Shown here one piece after another: positions 32,295 to 45,304 of a DNA stretch of 64,000 nt; within the stretch, counting starts at the first letter, position 1, and each line of letters begins with the position of its first letter. The DNA comes from Plotosus lineatus (lineage: Eukaryota; Chordata; Actinopteri; Siluriformes; Plotosidae), in assembly GCA_024760905.1 (NCBI GenBank), contig CM045738.1, positions 49,572,297 to 49,636,296 of the forward strand, written 5' to 3'. Below the pieces are notes generated by a model. The model had not been told where the DNA came from. It worked only from the letters and a program-made list of their open reading frames with translations, and made no database searches. The position numbers and the translations under genes were made by a program.

Positions 32295-34129
32295 TCAGGG
32301 GTCGCCACAGCAAATGATCTGCCTCCATCTCTCCCTATCCTCTGCATCTTCTACTCTTACTCCAACGACCTTCATGTCCGCCTTCACCGCATCCATACAT
32401 CTTCTCTTTGGTCTTCCTCTGGGCCTTTTGCCTGGTAGTTCCAACCTCAGCATCCTATGACCAATATACTCACTATCCCTCCTCTGTACATGTCCAAACC
32501 ATCTCAATCGAGCCTCTCTGACTTTGTCTCCAAAACATCTAACATGTGCTGTCCCTCTGATGTACTCATTTCTGATCCTATCCATCCTCGTTACTCCCAA
32601 AGAGAACCTCAACATTTTCATCTCTGCTACCTCCAACTCTGACTCCTGTCTTTTCCCCAGGGCCACTGTCTCTAAACCATACAACATTGCTGGCCTCATC
32701 ACCGTCTTGTACACTTTTCCCTTCATTCTTGCCGATACTCTCCTATCACACATCACACCGGACACTTTTCTCCAACCATTCCAACCTGCCTGCACACGCT
32801 TCTTCACCTCTTTTCCACACTCTCCATTGCTCTGGATTGTTGAGCCTAAGTACTTAAAATCCTCCACCTTCTTTATCTCTGCCCCTGTAACCTCAAAGTT
32901 CCTCTTGGGTCCTTGTCGTTCACACACATGTATTCTGTCTTACTAAGACTAACCTTCAATCCCCTCCTTTCCAGGGCATACCTCCACCTCTCTAGATTTT
33001 CCTCCACTTGGTCTCTGCTCTCACTACAGATCACGATGTCATCTGCAAACATCATAGTCCATGGAGATTCTTGTCTAACCTCGTCTGTTAGCCTGTCCAT
33101 CACCATAGCAAACAAGAAGGGGCTGAGAGCTGACCCTTGATGCAGTCCCACCTCCACCTTGAACTCTTCTGTCACACCAACAGCACACCTCACCACTGTC
33201 TTACATCTCTCATACATGTCCTGCACCACTCTAACATACTTCTCTGTCACTCCAGACTTCCTCATACAATACCACAGTTCTTCTCTCGGCACCCTGTCAT
33301 ATGCTTTCTCCAGATCCACAAAGGCACAATGTAGCTCCCTCTGACCTTCTCTGTACTTCTCTATTAACATCCTCAAAGCAAACACTGCATCTGTGGTGCT
33401 CTTTCTTGGCATGAAACCAAACTGTTGTTCACAAATGCTGACCTCTGCCCTTAGTCTTGCTTCCACTATTCTTTCCCATAGCTTCATTGTATGGCTCATC
33501 AACTTTATCCCTCTGTAGTTGCCACAACTCTGTACATCTCCCTTGTTCTTAAAGATGGGCACAAGCACACTTCTCCTCCATTCCTCTGGCATCTGCTCAC
33601 TTTCTAAGACCTTGTTGAATATTCTTGTCAGAAAATCTACTGCTACCTCCCCTAGACACTTCCATACCTCAACTGGTATGTCATCAGGGCCAACTGCCTT
33701 TCCACTCTTCATCCTCTTCAATGCCCTCCTCACTTCTCCCTTATTAATCTTTGCTACTTCCTGCTCCTCAACGGTCACCCCTTCTACTCTTTTTTCTCTC
33801 TCATTTTCTTCGTTCATCAGCTCTTCAAAGTACTCTTTCCATCTTCCCAGCACACTTCTGTCATCAGTCAATACATTTCCCTCTCTGTCCTTTATCACTC
33901 TAACTTGCTGCATGTCTTTCCCATCTCTATTTCTCTGCTGTGCTAACCTGTATAGATCATTTTCTCCCTCCTGACTGTTCAACCTATCATACAAGTCATC
34001 ATACGCCCTCTGTTTGGCCTTTGACACTGCTACCTTCGCCTTACGCTGTGTCTCCCTGTACTCCTGTTTACTCTCTTCGGTCCTGTCAATGTCCCACTTC
34101 TTTTGGCTAACCTCTTCTTTTGTACACAC
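32295..34129 (-). pseudogene. RTE reverse transcriptase (two frames)
   Basis: The 418-codon stretch (34129-32873) has the order expected of a non-LTR reverse transcriptase: GKAVGPDDIPVEVWK, WRRSVLVPIFKNKGD, NYRGIKLMSH, KQFGFM-like [43 protein letters not shown] and the catalytic FADDIVICSES. It breaks near 32880 after RLQGQ, where one base is missing, and continues in the next frame to 32295 with EDFKYLGSTIQSNGECG, WNGWRKVSGVMCDRR and LRWFGHVQRRDSEYIG, ending a few bases into the 3' terminus. Copying of its own RNA by target-primed reverse transcription is the family role. Confidence 0.9.
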
Positions 34130-34166
34130 TCCTGCACTTCCTCATTCCACCACCAAGTTTCCTTAT

Positions 34167-35348
34167 CTACTTTCCTTCCAGAGGACACACCAAGTACTCT
34201 CCTACCGGTCTCCTGATCACATTGGCTGTGGTTGTCCAGTCCTCTGGAAGCACTTCCTGACTACCCAAAGCCTGTTTCAACTCCTCCTTGAAGACAACAC
34301 GACACTCTTCCTTTTTCAGCTTCCACCACTTTGTCTTCTGCTCTGCCTTTGCCTTTTTCACTTTTCTCACCATCAGTGTCATCCTGCACACCACCATCCT
34401 ATGCTGTTTGGCAACACTCTCACCAACTACTACTTTGCAGTCACTGACTTCCTTCAAATTACATCGCCTGCACAAGATGTAGTCTACCTGTGTGCTCTTA
34501 CCTCCGCTTTCATAAGTCACCCTATGCTTCTGTTTCTTCTTGAAGAAAGTATTCACCACAGCCATTTCCATCCTTTTTGCAAAATCGATCAACATCTGTC
34601 CTTCTGTGTTCCTGTCCTGGATACCAAACCTGCCCATCACTTCCTCGTCCCCTCTGTTGTCTGCACCAACATGTCCATTGAAGTCTGCTCCAATGACCAC
34701 TCTTTCACCTCTGGGGATATTCTGCATCACTTCATCTAAATCACTCCAGAATCTCTCCTTCTCTTCTAGCTTACATCCTGCCTGTGGGGCATAAGCACTA
34801 ACAACATTGACCATCACGCCTTCAATTTCTAACTTGAGACTCATCACTCTGTCTGACACTCTTTTCACGTCTAGAACATTCCTGACAAACCCCTCCTTCA
34901 AGATGACTCCTATTCCATTTCTCTTCCCATCCACACCATGATAAAACAGTTTAAACCCTGCTCCTAAGCTTCTAGCCTTTCTACCTTTCCACCTTGTCTC
35001 CTGAACACACAGTATGTCCACCTTCCTCCTCTGCATCATGTCAGCCAGCTCCCTATCTTTTCCTTGCATAGTTCCAACATTCAAAGTCCCTACTCTCAGT
35101 CCTAGGCTCACACATTTCCTCTTCTCTCTCTGCCTACGGACACGCCTCCCGCCTCTCCTTCTTCGACGTCTTCGACCAACAGTAGTCCAATTTCCATCAG
35201 CACCCTGTTGGTTGACAGCACTGATGGCGGTCGTTGTTAACCCGGGCCTCGACCGATCCGGTATGAATTTCTTATTGATCATTTGCATTTTTTTTAAATG
35301 TGGCAGAAGTTTTACGCCGGATGCCCTTCCTGTCGCAACCCTCTGCAT
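34167..35348 (-). pseudogene. RTE apurinic-type endonuclease region
   Basis: A 393-codon stretch begins at 35348, has an Arg-rich segment near residues 60-75 (GRRRRRRRGGRRVRR), then the endonuclease motifs GTLNVGTMQGKDRELAD, DILCVQETRWKG, VVIGADFNGHVG, TQVDYILCRR and KQHRMVVCRM. These are the metal-binding and catalytic blocks of the exonuclease-endonuclease-phosphatase fold. Such sequences are often annotated in fish as craniofacial development protein 2-like. A one-base loss near 34210 shifts the frame before the junction to the reverse transcriptase. Confidence 0.88.
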
Positions 35349-35437
35349 TTATCCGGGCTTGGGACCGGCATAAGGGGGAGAGACACTGGTTCGTGCCCCC
35401 CCCGCCTCATGGCTGCATTAATGACAAAAATGTATAT

Positions 35438-36298
35438 ATAAAGTATAATTTATGTTTAAAAAAAATAAGTCCTACAGTTTCATATAAATAATTTATTTCT
35501 GTTAAAAAGTGAATAATAACGTGGCGTATTGGATCCGTTACTGTCGCAGTGAGGTAATAACAGTTCGCCTGTTTCCTCCCAAAATTCACTCTGACGTCTC
35601 TCGGTCACCCTTCGCTCTGTCCTCTCACCCCTGAGCCCTTTTTATCCCTGCTTTGTGCTTTCAAAGTCTTTGGACTTCCTCTGGAAATGTTTCGAGCTTG
35701 TTATCTGGGATTTTGGCTGACCTCAATGAATCCGATTGGGTCATGTGTCTTCTGATGAATAGAACAAAAGAAGAGAAATCCTGACGTGAACACTTACCCT
35801 GAGCGTAGAATCAGTTCAGACTCGTACTCCGAGTTGAATTCTGCTGATTTTTAGTCCTGTGGAGCCTCTGAAGGACCACATCTCTCTGGTTGCACAGGGT
35901 TTTTTTACATGAACATCGGTAGTTGCTGTATGAACTACAGCTTGAAAAAGAAAATTTGGGCATTCAGGGTGTTCTTTGAGCTGGAGTAGAGGCGTCGGAA
36001 CAAAATATTCACTGATTGAAAAGATCTTATTTGAGTTTATAAGACAGAAAAATCTAAATCTGGTGCCATTTTTAAACATAAAATCTCAAGTGTTTTGATG
36101 AAAGAAATCTTAAACTTAATGTTGTATGCAAATCCCTGGATTTTGTATCAATGCATATTTTGAATGAATTTCAGAAGTTTATGCAGCTGAATGTGGCAGT
36201 TGTCACTACACAAGTTCTACAGTCTGAATAAGGTTTGCTTGGTTTAAAAAAACAACACAGAACAAAAAAAAAAATTGTTCTCAGCATCACCATATATA
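35438..36298. other. ACP1 intron 3 stretch, nothing recognised
   Basis: No exon-like block with good splice sites and no known transposon was found between the RTE and the next transposon. Confidence 0.45.
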
Positions 36299-37139
36299 CA
36301 GTCGGCCCTCTAACTTACAAAAAATCCAGGTTACAAAAAACATTTTCCTAAATTTTCGCCCTCTGTATACGAAACAACCTCTTCTTACGAAAAGCGCCAA
36401 ACACACCATTCAAACGCGCCATTCAAACAATTCGCAAGTTGCTCTCTCATTGGCTGTCTCCCAACATCCCGCCCCGCTGGCCTCCCATTGGCCAGGAGGG
36501 AGCTGAACTGTAGCCATTCCTGTACCCATACTTCCTGTTTGTCATACGCGTGAAGGAGAGTTGAACAGGACTGTTGGCTCGTGAGGTTTTTTTTGAGCGT
36601 GATCATTGCAGCGTTATATTTCGTTATCCATCATGGACCCCAAGAAAGTGATTCCTGGTGACACACAAAAGAAGAAGCTGGCTCCGTTATCGAAATTGCA
36701 AAGGAGTATGGCTGAAACCCCTCTACAATTGGGATGATATTGAAGCAGAAGGAGGCATTAAAAGCGGAGATACAGTGATGGAGGTGATTATTTCGGAAAA
36801 AGCAACCGCCATATTTCAGGATCTCGTGAAGAAGGATGGGGGTGGAGGTGAGTTTTCTTCAGACCAGCAACCCCCAAACTTTAAAGCGTCACATGGGTAG
36901 TTTGAGAGACTTAAAATGGTAAAATAATTTTCTTTTATTTTAAACACATATTTCATACATATTTCATACAAAATTGGTGTATTTTTATAATTTTTAAAGC
37001 GTCTATGAGGTAGTCTTGGGAGCCTTGGAACGAGTCATGCGTTTTTACATGTAAAATGCACCTCTACTTAAGAAAAGTCCAGGTTATGAAAAAGGCTCTG
37101 GAACGGATTACAATAATTTTGTAAGTAGAGGGCCGACTG
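36299..37139 (+). mobile_element. Tigger-like transposon remnant, 841 bp, intron 3
   Basis: The ends CAGTCGGCCCTCTAACTTAC and GTAAGTAGAGGGCCGACTG are inverted and flanked by TA. Inside, an ATG at about 36632 opens MDPKKVIPGDTQKKKLAPL, a start typical of Tigger/jerky-type transposases, but the frame soon closes and most of the gene is missing. Confidence 0.75.
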
Positions 37140-37141
37140 TA

Positions 37142-37165
37142 TATGTGTGTGTGTATGTATGTATG

Positions 37166-37229
<64 letters not shown>

Positions 37230-37247
37230 TATATGTGAGTATATATG

Positions 37248-37334
<87 letters not shown>
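37142..37334. repeat. Compound (TG)n/(TA)n microsatellite, intron 3
   Basis: Alternating TG and TA runs, sitting between two Tigger-like ends. Confidence 0.95.
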
Positions 37335-37335
<1 letters not shown>

Positions 37336-37338
<3 letters not shown>

Positions 37339-37565
37339 TAGGCCCTCGATATTGGCAGGGGTTTGGTTCCAGCCCCTCCCGCAAATGAAGATAATCCGTG
37401 AGTTCTGCACCCAGTAAAACCCCATATATCATATTACATGCATGAGCAACCAGTCTTACTCATTAATACAGTATTAATGTAGTAAAATATAGTAATGATT
37501 AAGAAAAACTTTTAATTTTGTACTGTGAGATTTATTAATAAAATATCTAAATATTATACAGCATA
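37336..37565 (+). mobile_element. One end of a CAGTAGGCCC transposon, intron 3
   Basis: It starts CAGTAGGCCCTCGATATTGG and continues GGTTTGGTTCCAGCCCCTCC and GTCTTACTCATTAATACAG; it is the reverse of 42640-42969. The other terminus is missing. Confidence 0.65.
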
Positions 37566-37601
37566 CTTATATCTATCTATCTATCTATCTATCTATATAT
37601 G

Positions 37602-37653
<52 letters not shown>

Positions 37654-37656
<3 letters not shown>

Positions 37657-39181
37657 ATCCTTCTCAAAAAATTAGCATATTGTGATAAAGTTAATTATTT
37701 TCTGTAATGTACTGATAAAAATTAAACTTTCATATATTTTAGATTCATTGCACACCAACTGAAATATTTCAGGACTTTTATTGTTTTAATACTGATGATC
37801 TTGGCATACAGCTCATGAAAACCCAAAATTCCTATCTCAAAAAAAGAGCATATGATGTTCAGGTAGTGTAAACGAGCTATTAACCTAATCATCTGAATCA
37901 ACCAATTAACTCTAAACACCTGCAAAAGATTCCTGAGGCTTTTAAAAACTCCCAGCCTGGTTCATTACTCAAAACCGCAATCATGGGTAAGACTGCCGAC
38001 CTGACTGCTGTCCAGAAGGACATCATTGACACCCTCAAGCAAGAGGGTAAGACACAGAAAGAAATCTCTGAGCGAATAGGCTGTTCCCAGAGTGCTCGAT
38101 CAAGCCACCTCAGTGGGACGTCTGTGGGAAGGAAAAAGTGCAGCAGAAAACGCTACACAACCAGAAGAGGTGACCGGACCCTGAGGAAGATTGTGGAGAT
38201 GGGATGATTCCAGACCTTGGGAAGACTGGGCTTCAGGTGCCGCATTCCCCAGGTCAAGCCACTTTTGAAGCAGAAACAGCGGCAGAAGCGGCTGACCTGG
38301 GCTACAGAGAAGCAGCACTGGACTGTTGCTCAGTGGTCAAAAGTACTTTTTTCGGATGAAAGCAAATTTTGCATGTCATTCGGAAATCAAGGTGCCAGAG
38401 TCTGGAGGAAGACTGGCGAGAAGGAAATGCCAAAATGCCTGAAGTCCCCACAAGTCAGTGATGGTCTGGGGTGCCATGTGAGCTGCTGGTGTTGGTCCAC
38501 TGTGTTTTATCAAGGGCAGGGTCAATGCAGCTAGCTATCAGGAGATTTTGGAGCACTTCATGCTTCTGTCTGCTGAAAAGCTTTATGGAGATGAAGATTT
38601 CATTTTTCAGCACGACCTGGCACCTGCTCACAGTGCCAACACCACTGCTAAATGGTTTACTGACCATGGTATTACTGTGCTCAATTGGCCTGCCAACTCT
38701 CCTGACCTGAAGCCCATAGAGAATCTGTGGGATATTGTGAAGAGAAAGTTGAGAGACACCAGACCCAACACTGTGGATGAGCTTAAGGCCGCTATCGAAG
38801 CATCCTGGGCCTCCGTAACACCTCAGCAGTGCCACAGGCTGATTGGCTCCATGCCACACCCCATTGAAGCAGTCATTTCTGCAAAAGGATTCCCAACCAG
38901 GTATTGAGTGCATAACTCAACATCATTATTTGAAGGTTGACTTTTTTTTGTATTAAAAACACTTTTTTGTTGGTCGGATGAAATATGCTAATATTTTGAG
39001 ATAGGGATTTTGGGTTTTCATGAGCTGTATGCCAAAATCATCAGTATTAAAACAATAAAAGACCTGAAATATTTCAGTTGGTGTGCAATGAATATAAAAT
39101 ATATGAAAGTTTAATTTTTATCAGTACATTACAGAATATAATTAACTTTATCACAATATGCTCATTTTTTGAGAAGGACCA

Positions 39182-39182
<1 letters not shown>
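37654..39182 (+). mobile_element. Tc1/mariner element with about 210-bp inverted repeats, intron 3
   Basis: The left end (CTGATCCTTCTCAAAAAATT) and right end (reverse complement CTGGTCCTTCTCAAAAAATG) pair over about 210 bp, including GCATATTGTGATAAAGTTAA and CCAACTGAAATATTTCAGG. The element sits in a microsatellite, with CA repeats on the left and TA repeats on the right. One transposase gene lies inside in plus orientation. A second, truncated copy is at 53651-54593. Confidence 0.9.
37983..38907 (+). pseudogene. Tc1-like transposase, broken
   Basis: N-terminal helix-turn-helix part MGKTADLTAVQKDIIDTLKQ and KTQKEISERIGCSQSA is followed by an in-frame stop (after KIVEMG). The catalytic part continues in other frames: VLFSDESKFCMSFG (first Asp), FIFQHDLAPAHSANT (second Asp) and DLKPIENLWDIVKRKL (Glu), so all three DDE residues survive. 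Frame changes near 38210 and 38450 and the stop make it inactive. Confidence 0.88.

Positions 39183-39262
<80 letters not shown>
39183..39262. repeat. (TA)n(TG)n microsatellite, intron 3
   Basis: TA run to about 39226 then TG run, directly right of the Tc1 element. Confidence 0.95.
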
Positions 39263-39265
<3 letters not shown>

Positions 39266-39281
39266 ATACATACAGTATGTA

Positions 39282-40470
<1,189 letters not shown>

Positions 40471-40639
40471 TATTTGCTCTACCAAAAAGTATTGAGCACT
40501 CTCCTACGGAAGGATCTACTCAGAAAATCCTCTCTCTCTCTATATATATATATATATAGTCCGGTTGTCATTAACCCACTCCGGGTTACGGTTGTATTAA
40601 TAAAAATTAAGTTTTTTAACAATGTTAGTGAAGGTTGAG

Positions 40640-41170
40640 TACTAAACAAGTATTCAACGGCACCCTTGCTCACTTGAAAGACTGGAAGTCCGGATAAGCC
40701 GCGCTGTAGCTCAAGCACAAGCAAGTGAACTTGCTTCAAGTGTCTACTACTTTCGGTGGAGCGCCTCACATATTGTAAGCCGCTCGTTGATTGGCTGTTT
40801 TAAGCTTAATGTAAAGTGACTCGGCTCAGCTTCATGTAAAGTGACTCGGCTCAAGGCAAATTTGCAGGATGTTGTGTTGACAATGGTGCGAACTTTAATG
40901 AAAGAAGAGGAAACCTCCGTGGCAGAAATAGATAAGGATGTTCAGAATAAGTTTAAGTGGGAATGGCTCGAAAAAATTGTAAAATTTGAGGTGAAAATCG
41001 GCAGACTCAGAACGTATCGGAACCTTTGACGAGTTTCATAAAGAAATCTGACGTCGCTGGCAAGGTCTTGTGTTTTTATTGCAACAACCTGATCAATTAT
41101 GGATCTCGTTGATGTATTGCACTCATGGCCGACAGACAAGCGCACTCAAAGAGACTTAATAATTATTTAT
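40640..41170 (+). pseudogene. Possible transposon-derived coding remnant, intron 3
   Basis: Frames near 40841-41150 read EEETSVAEIDKDVQNKFKWEWLE-like sequence (only short parts shown), then SDVAGKVLCFYCNNLINYGS, which has a paired-Cys CxxC look (CFYC) like BED-type zinc fingers in DNA transposases. The block 40645-40830 repeats part of 39810-39965 (CAACGGCACCCTTGC, CATATTGTAAGC, GATTGGCTGTTTTAAGCTT). The function is not established. Confidence 0.35.
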
Positions 41171-41839
41171 TTTGTTTAGATTACGTGAAATCCCATTGAA
41201 ATGTAACATAATAAAAGTAATCTGTATTGGTAAAATCATTGTGTGATAAACTTACTCGCATTGTTGATAATAACAGTTTAATATGTATGGTAATTTTATT
41301 TTCATTTTATTTATTTATTTATTTTTTTAATTTGCAGCCAAACGTAAGTACTGTAATTCGTGTTCAGTTTGAAAATACTCGATACATTGGTGATGGTTGT
41401 CCTATAAATTAATACACTGTCGTTGTTATTTACCTGAGTAGTATCTCGACGTTAATTAGTAACTAGCAGACTAGGACAGTTGGTTGAAAATGTTTCATAA
41501 ATTCATGAAGTGGTTTACAGGAAATATTTGTGTATTTTTTCATCTTTCATTTATACAATACAAAACATTGAGCCATGGTTGACCTATTTCTCAATTCTGC
41601 GTACATATTATATTGCAAATACTTATATGTTTACAAATAATTATATTCCAAGTAGTTTATGCGAGATATGTTGACCAACTGTAGATAGAAAACAGGCCCC
41701 GCCCTGGACCCCGCCCCCAGGACCCCTCCTCCACTACCCTTCCTCCGCTCCGGGGTGCGGCTAGCATTGAGCTACCATAGCGTATTAGCTCAGGATAGCA
41801 GTTGAGCGTGCTCAGTTCTAAATGTCCGAAGACTGATCT
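41171..41839. other. ACP1 intron 3 stretch, nothing recognised
   Basis: AT-rich up to about 41680, then a short GC-rich CCCCGCCC patch near 41695-41750. No exon or complete element was recognised. Confidence 0.4.
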
Positions 41840-41859
41840 CATAGCTGTAGTAGGGTCGA

Positions 41860-42176
41860 CTGCTCATAGACGAGCATAGTGCAAAACATGAACAAACAAA
41901 ACGACAAATAATACAAATTAAAACGAACAAAGAAACCATTTGACTCTGAGAACTCCGTGACGTCGCCCTCTAGGCAGCGCCTTCTTGGAGACATCACTCC
42001 AAGACGTCACTCCAAGTTTGATGTAAAAGGACATGAAGCGTAATAAAGTTTATCCTTTTGGTATCGTTTGTTGAACATGCTACAGAACATAAAATCTCAC
42101 GCACAAACATTCTAAACATTTACTTAGGTACTGTACTGGAATAATAATTGAAAAGGACTTTATACTAGTGCTTTAC
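41860..42176 (-). mobile_element. Partial relative of the 29987-31371 transposon, intron 3
   Basis: It shares GATGTAAAAGGACATGAAG, TAATAAAGTTTATCCTTTTG, CAGAACATAAAATCTCACGC and TACTGTACTGGAATAATAAT with 30895-31040, and CATAGACGAGCATAGTGCAA in the other direction with about 30480. It ends where a SINE begins. Confidence 0.6.
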
Positions 42177-42177
42177 A

Positions 42178-42514
42178 AGGTGGCAGTGGTGGTCTAGTGG
42201 TATAGGGCACTGGATCGCTGAGCCAAAGGTTGGGAGTTCGAGTCCCACTCCCCACAAGGTTGTCACTGTCCCCCCCAGTGCAGCTAACTGGGTTATCAAA
42301 GGCGGGCCATGTCTGTCACTGTCTATGGTGAAAGGCATGTAAAAGAACCATTGCTGACTTTCGTAAAGAGTAGCTGCAAAGTCGTCAGCGTGTTTCTGTC
42401 CCTTGCTAAAAAGAGTTGTGACAGGAAGGGCATCCGACGTAAAAACCTCTGCCAAATCAAGCGTGCAAATCAGATGATTTGCTGTGGCAACTCCCGAGTA
42501 AAAGGGAAAAAACG
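42178..42514 (+). repeat. SINE type C (RTE tail), intron 3
   Basis: Second copy of the 27186-27548 family: GGCAGTGGTGGTCTAGTGG head, GAGTTCGAGTCCC B-box, the same body, and a tail with GACAGGAAGGGCATCC and GATTTGCTGTGGCAACTCC. A short inverted piece of the same body follows at 42515-42580. Confidence 0.85.
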
Positions 42515-42588
42515 ATTCTTTTACATGCCTCACACTATAGACAGTGAGAGACATGGCCCGCCTTTGATAACCCAGTTAGCTGCATAAA

Positions 42589-42617
42589 TGTGTGTGTGTG
42601 TGTGTGTGTGTATATAC
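42589..42617. repeat. (TG)n microsatellite
   Basis: Short TG run followed by TATA, between the SINE remnant and the transposon end. Confidence 0.9.
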
Positions 42618-42639
42618 AGGGGGACAGTATTTTTACAGT

Positions 42640-42969
42640 ATATTACAATTACAATAGTATTACAACAGTATATGCTGTATAATGTTTATATTTTATCATC
42701 AATAAATATAACAGTAAAAATTGAAAAGTTTTTCTTCATCATTACTATATTTTACTACATTAATACTGTATTAATGAGTAAGACTGTCTATAGAATGTGT
42801 ATAAGAAGCATATTTTAGTGTATGTAATACATAGTATTTTACTTCCGGTTGGCCATTCGTGCATGTAATATGATACATGGGGTTTTACTTCCAGGTACAG
42901 AATTCTCGGATTATCTTCATTCGTGGGAGGGGCTGGAACCAAACCCCCGCAAATATCGAGGGCCTACTG
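42640..42969 (-). mobile_element. One end of a CAGTAGGCCC transposon, intron 3
   Basis: It ends GCAAATATCGAGGGCCTACTG, followed by TA. The interior matches 37336-37565 in reverse. Confidence 0.65.
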
Positions 42970-43285
42970 TATATTTATTCTCTTTCATGTACCGGTGCCC
43001 TTGTCTGTGTTGCGGGGTTTTTTTTGTTTTGTTTTGTTTTTTCATTTCGCTGCTGTCCACTTCTCTGTGGTTGAATTATTTTGTTTTTAAACAGAATGAG
43101 TACTTGCCCCTTACTCAGCTGTCTCACAAAAATAATGTCTGCTGTTGCAGAACCTGTGCAGGAACATATGTACAAGTACAGATGTGGTCGCAGATGTGCC
43201 TTGATCTGCATCTGTAAAGGATTATTCCTCTTGCTCAAGACACATTCATATCTCTCTCCATCCCTCCCTCTCTCATCCTCTCTCC

Positions 43286-43286
<1 letters not shown>

Positions 43287-43327
<41 letters not shown>
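43287..43327. repeat. (CT)n microsatellite
   Basis: CT run of about 38 bp, roughly 170 bp before ACP1 exon 4. Confidence 0.95.
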
Positions 43328-43331
<4 letters not shown>

Positions 43332-43494
43332 GTTGGAGTGTAGCCAATGCACATGAGCTTAAAATCATAAAACGCCAGTGATAACTTGGTTACAGCACGA
43401 CTGACCTTTTAAAGTCATCATATATCAGTGAAATTTTCTCCCTCATTCTGTCACTTATTGTTCTGTTTCCCCCCCCCCCCCCCCCACCCATTAG

Positions 43495-43556
43495 GTGACA
43501 AAGGAGGATTTTCTTACCTTTGAGTACATCCTGTGCATGGACCAGAGCAACCTGAG
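43495..43556 (+). CDS. acp1: ACP1 exon 4
   Basis: 62 bp, residues 78-97 plus two bases of Arg98. It reads [20 protein letters not shown], against [20 protein letters not shown] in human. The acceptor is CATTAG with a run of 15 or more C as pyrimidine tract (43470-43485). The donor is weaker than usual (CTGAG followed by GTGTGT). The exon encodes the beta-strand and following turn of the phosphatase fold. The open frame runs on past the donor but stops being family-like at once. Confidence 0.95.
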
Positions 43557-43702
43557 GTGTGTTCACAGACTTGTATGTTCACTGATTAGTGGAACTGGCA
43601 TGTTCTATAGGAAACCGTCTCAGTCCACCAGCATGTGTCTGTACGAATCACGGGTCTTCACCAATAAACCCGAAACGCTGATCAGGACCTGATTACATTT
43701 GG

Positions 43703-43709
43703 TATATAT

Positions 43710-43761
<52 letters not shown>

Positions 43762-43770
43762 ATATATATA
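43703..43770. repeat. (TA)n microsatellite, intron 4
   Basis: Nearly pure TA run with three interruptions. Confidence 0.95.
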
Positions 43771-44269
43771 AACACCTTTAAATGCATTTTCCATGAAACA
43801 TAGGGCACTGCAGTTTTGAAAAATGGCCACTAGAGGAAGGTATTGCATTACTGTATTTGTGACTCATGAGATGACTGAATTCAGGTATGAATTGCATTCA
43901 GTTCAAGCAGCTCAGCCACGGCCCTCAGCCGGAGCAGGTAGAGAACATAGTTTTGGAGTGAGAGATTTAGAGAGCGTTACAATTCAAAGAAGTGGTGACA
44001 TGATGTGAGTTAATCCCCTGGCACAGAGTCACCTCTGAGTGCTTTTGTTTATTGTGAGTAGATGAGAATAGTGAATTCAGGTGTGTGCCACCGAGCAGCT
44101 CAGCCACGCCCCTCAGCTGAAGTGGAGAGAAAACAGTTCGTTAGAGGCACAACTGCTAAAATCAAAGTCCCCCTAAAACATAGACCAGAACAAAAAGGAC
44201 ATAAAAGAACAAGAAATGTACACAACACAAAATGAGAAACATGCTACACCACAGTAAATAAAATCACAC

Positions 44270-44703
44270 ACACAAACATTCTAAGCATTAATTTAGGTAC
44301 TGTACTGGAATAATAAATGAAAAAGACTTTAATAGTGGAGTGTTTTACAACAGTTTAGATGATTATTCCTCTTCAGGCACTTCAGAGGAAACTCATTTCT
44401 TCTGGAGAAAGTCTTATTTCTTCAGAAGAGACATCCAACGTCATGACCTCTTCTATGGCTTAACCAGAGAAGACACACAGTATTTAAGTAGCATCATAGA
44501 GCTTAACTGGTAATTAAAACACACTAAAAAAGGCTCATTGACAACTTGTACACGAATGAGGAAAAAGGGGCGTTACATCATCTCAATGAATCAGCAAGAA
44601 GGAGGACAACCATCGGCTGAATTTGAATGACGCGACAGTTGCTCGGCGATCCGCGAATATGCAAACTGTGAGTGCAAAACCGCGAATAGTCAAGGGCCTA
44701 CTG
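44270..44703 (-). mobile_element. Partial CAGTAGGCCC transposon, intron 4
   Basis: It ends CCGCGAATAGTCAAGGGCCTACTG followed by TA (sequence split here: CCGCGAATAGTC then AAGGGCCTACTG). The interior matches the left part of 29987-31371 in reverse (TTAGGTACTGTACTGG, ATTTAAGTAGCATCATAGAG). The distal end is missing. Confidence 0.6.
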
Positions 44704-44705
44704 TA

Positions 44706-45202
44706 TACATCATCATGACATTACTGGCACGTGATTCAAATTTAGCCAATGGCTGAAAGATTTTGTTTCTCCTTCCTGCTGATTGGTTGCAGATGTGTAT
44801 GCCTCGTTTTTTTCTCATTCGCGCACGTGTTATCAATGTGATTGCCTGAATTGTGAATTCACATTTTTTGTGTGTTTTTAGTGATTATTTAAACCCTAGA
44901 GTGTCACTCAAACGCCCTGCATCTTCTCTAGCTTCTGGTAAGGAGCCTAAGCGCTGTACTGTATTTATTCATAAATATTATCACAGTACAAAATTAAAAA
45001 GTTTTTACTTCATAATCACTACATTTGACTGCATTATTACTGTATTATGAGCAAGACTAGCTGTAGAATGTGTTTAACAAGCAGATTTTAGCGCATGTAA
45101 TATCATACATAGTGTTTTAAAACAGCATCAGTAATTCGCGGATTTCCAGGATCTGCGGTGAGGGGGAGGAATGCAACCCCCGCAAATAACAGGGGCTTTC
45201 TG
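44706..45202 (+). mobile_element. MITE copy of the 1261-1812 family, intron 4
   Basis: It follows that family in reverse: TGGCACGTGATTCAAATTTA, GTGTCACTCAAACGCCCTGC, GGTAAGGAGCCTAAGCGC, then CCCCGCAAATAACAGGGGC and TTTCTG with TA. Its left end is cut where the preceding transposon ends. Confidence 0.7.
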
Positions 45203-45257
45203 TATATTATATATTTTTAATATGTTAAATATCCTAAGTATGTGTGTTGTGTGTGTG

Positions 45258-45261
<4 letters not shown>

Positions 45262-45301
<40 letters not shown>
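45262..45301. repeat. (TA)n microsatellite, intron 4
   Basis: TA run that directly abuts the Tc1 remnant. Confidence 0.95.

Positions 45302-45304
<3 letters not shown>

Larger units (their letters stand above)
32264..35419 (-). mobile_element. Full-length RTE-type LINE in ACP1 intron 3, 18-bp duplication
   Basis: 3156 bp, antisense to ACP1. An exact 18-bp duplication AATGACAAAAATGTATAT flanks it (32246-32263 and 35420-35437). On the minus strand it holds an endonuclease region (35348-34167), a reverse transcriptase region (34129-32873) and a C-terminal region (32927-32295), then a 3' end with GGCGACCCCTGAAGGGAAC and (AAG)n. At least two single-base frame changes (about 34210 and 32880) interrupt an otherwise continuous reading frame, so this copy is probably inactive but young. 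It is the reference for the truncated copies at 4660, 9981, 12828, 23170 and 25247. Confidence 0.95.

Noticed and set aside
32524..35373. Plus-strand frames across the RTE element
   Set aside because: They are antisense shadows of its endonuclease and reverse transcriptase, which carry the recognisable motifs on the minus strand.
43495..43692. ACP1 exon 4 read as a longer 65-codon ORF
   Set aside because: Family similarity stops exactly at the GT donor at 43557, so the rest is intron.
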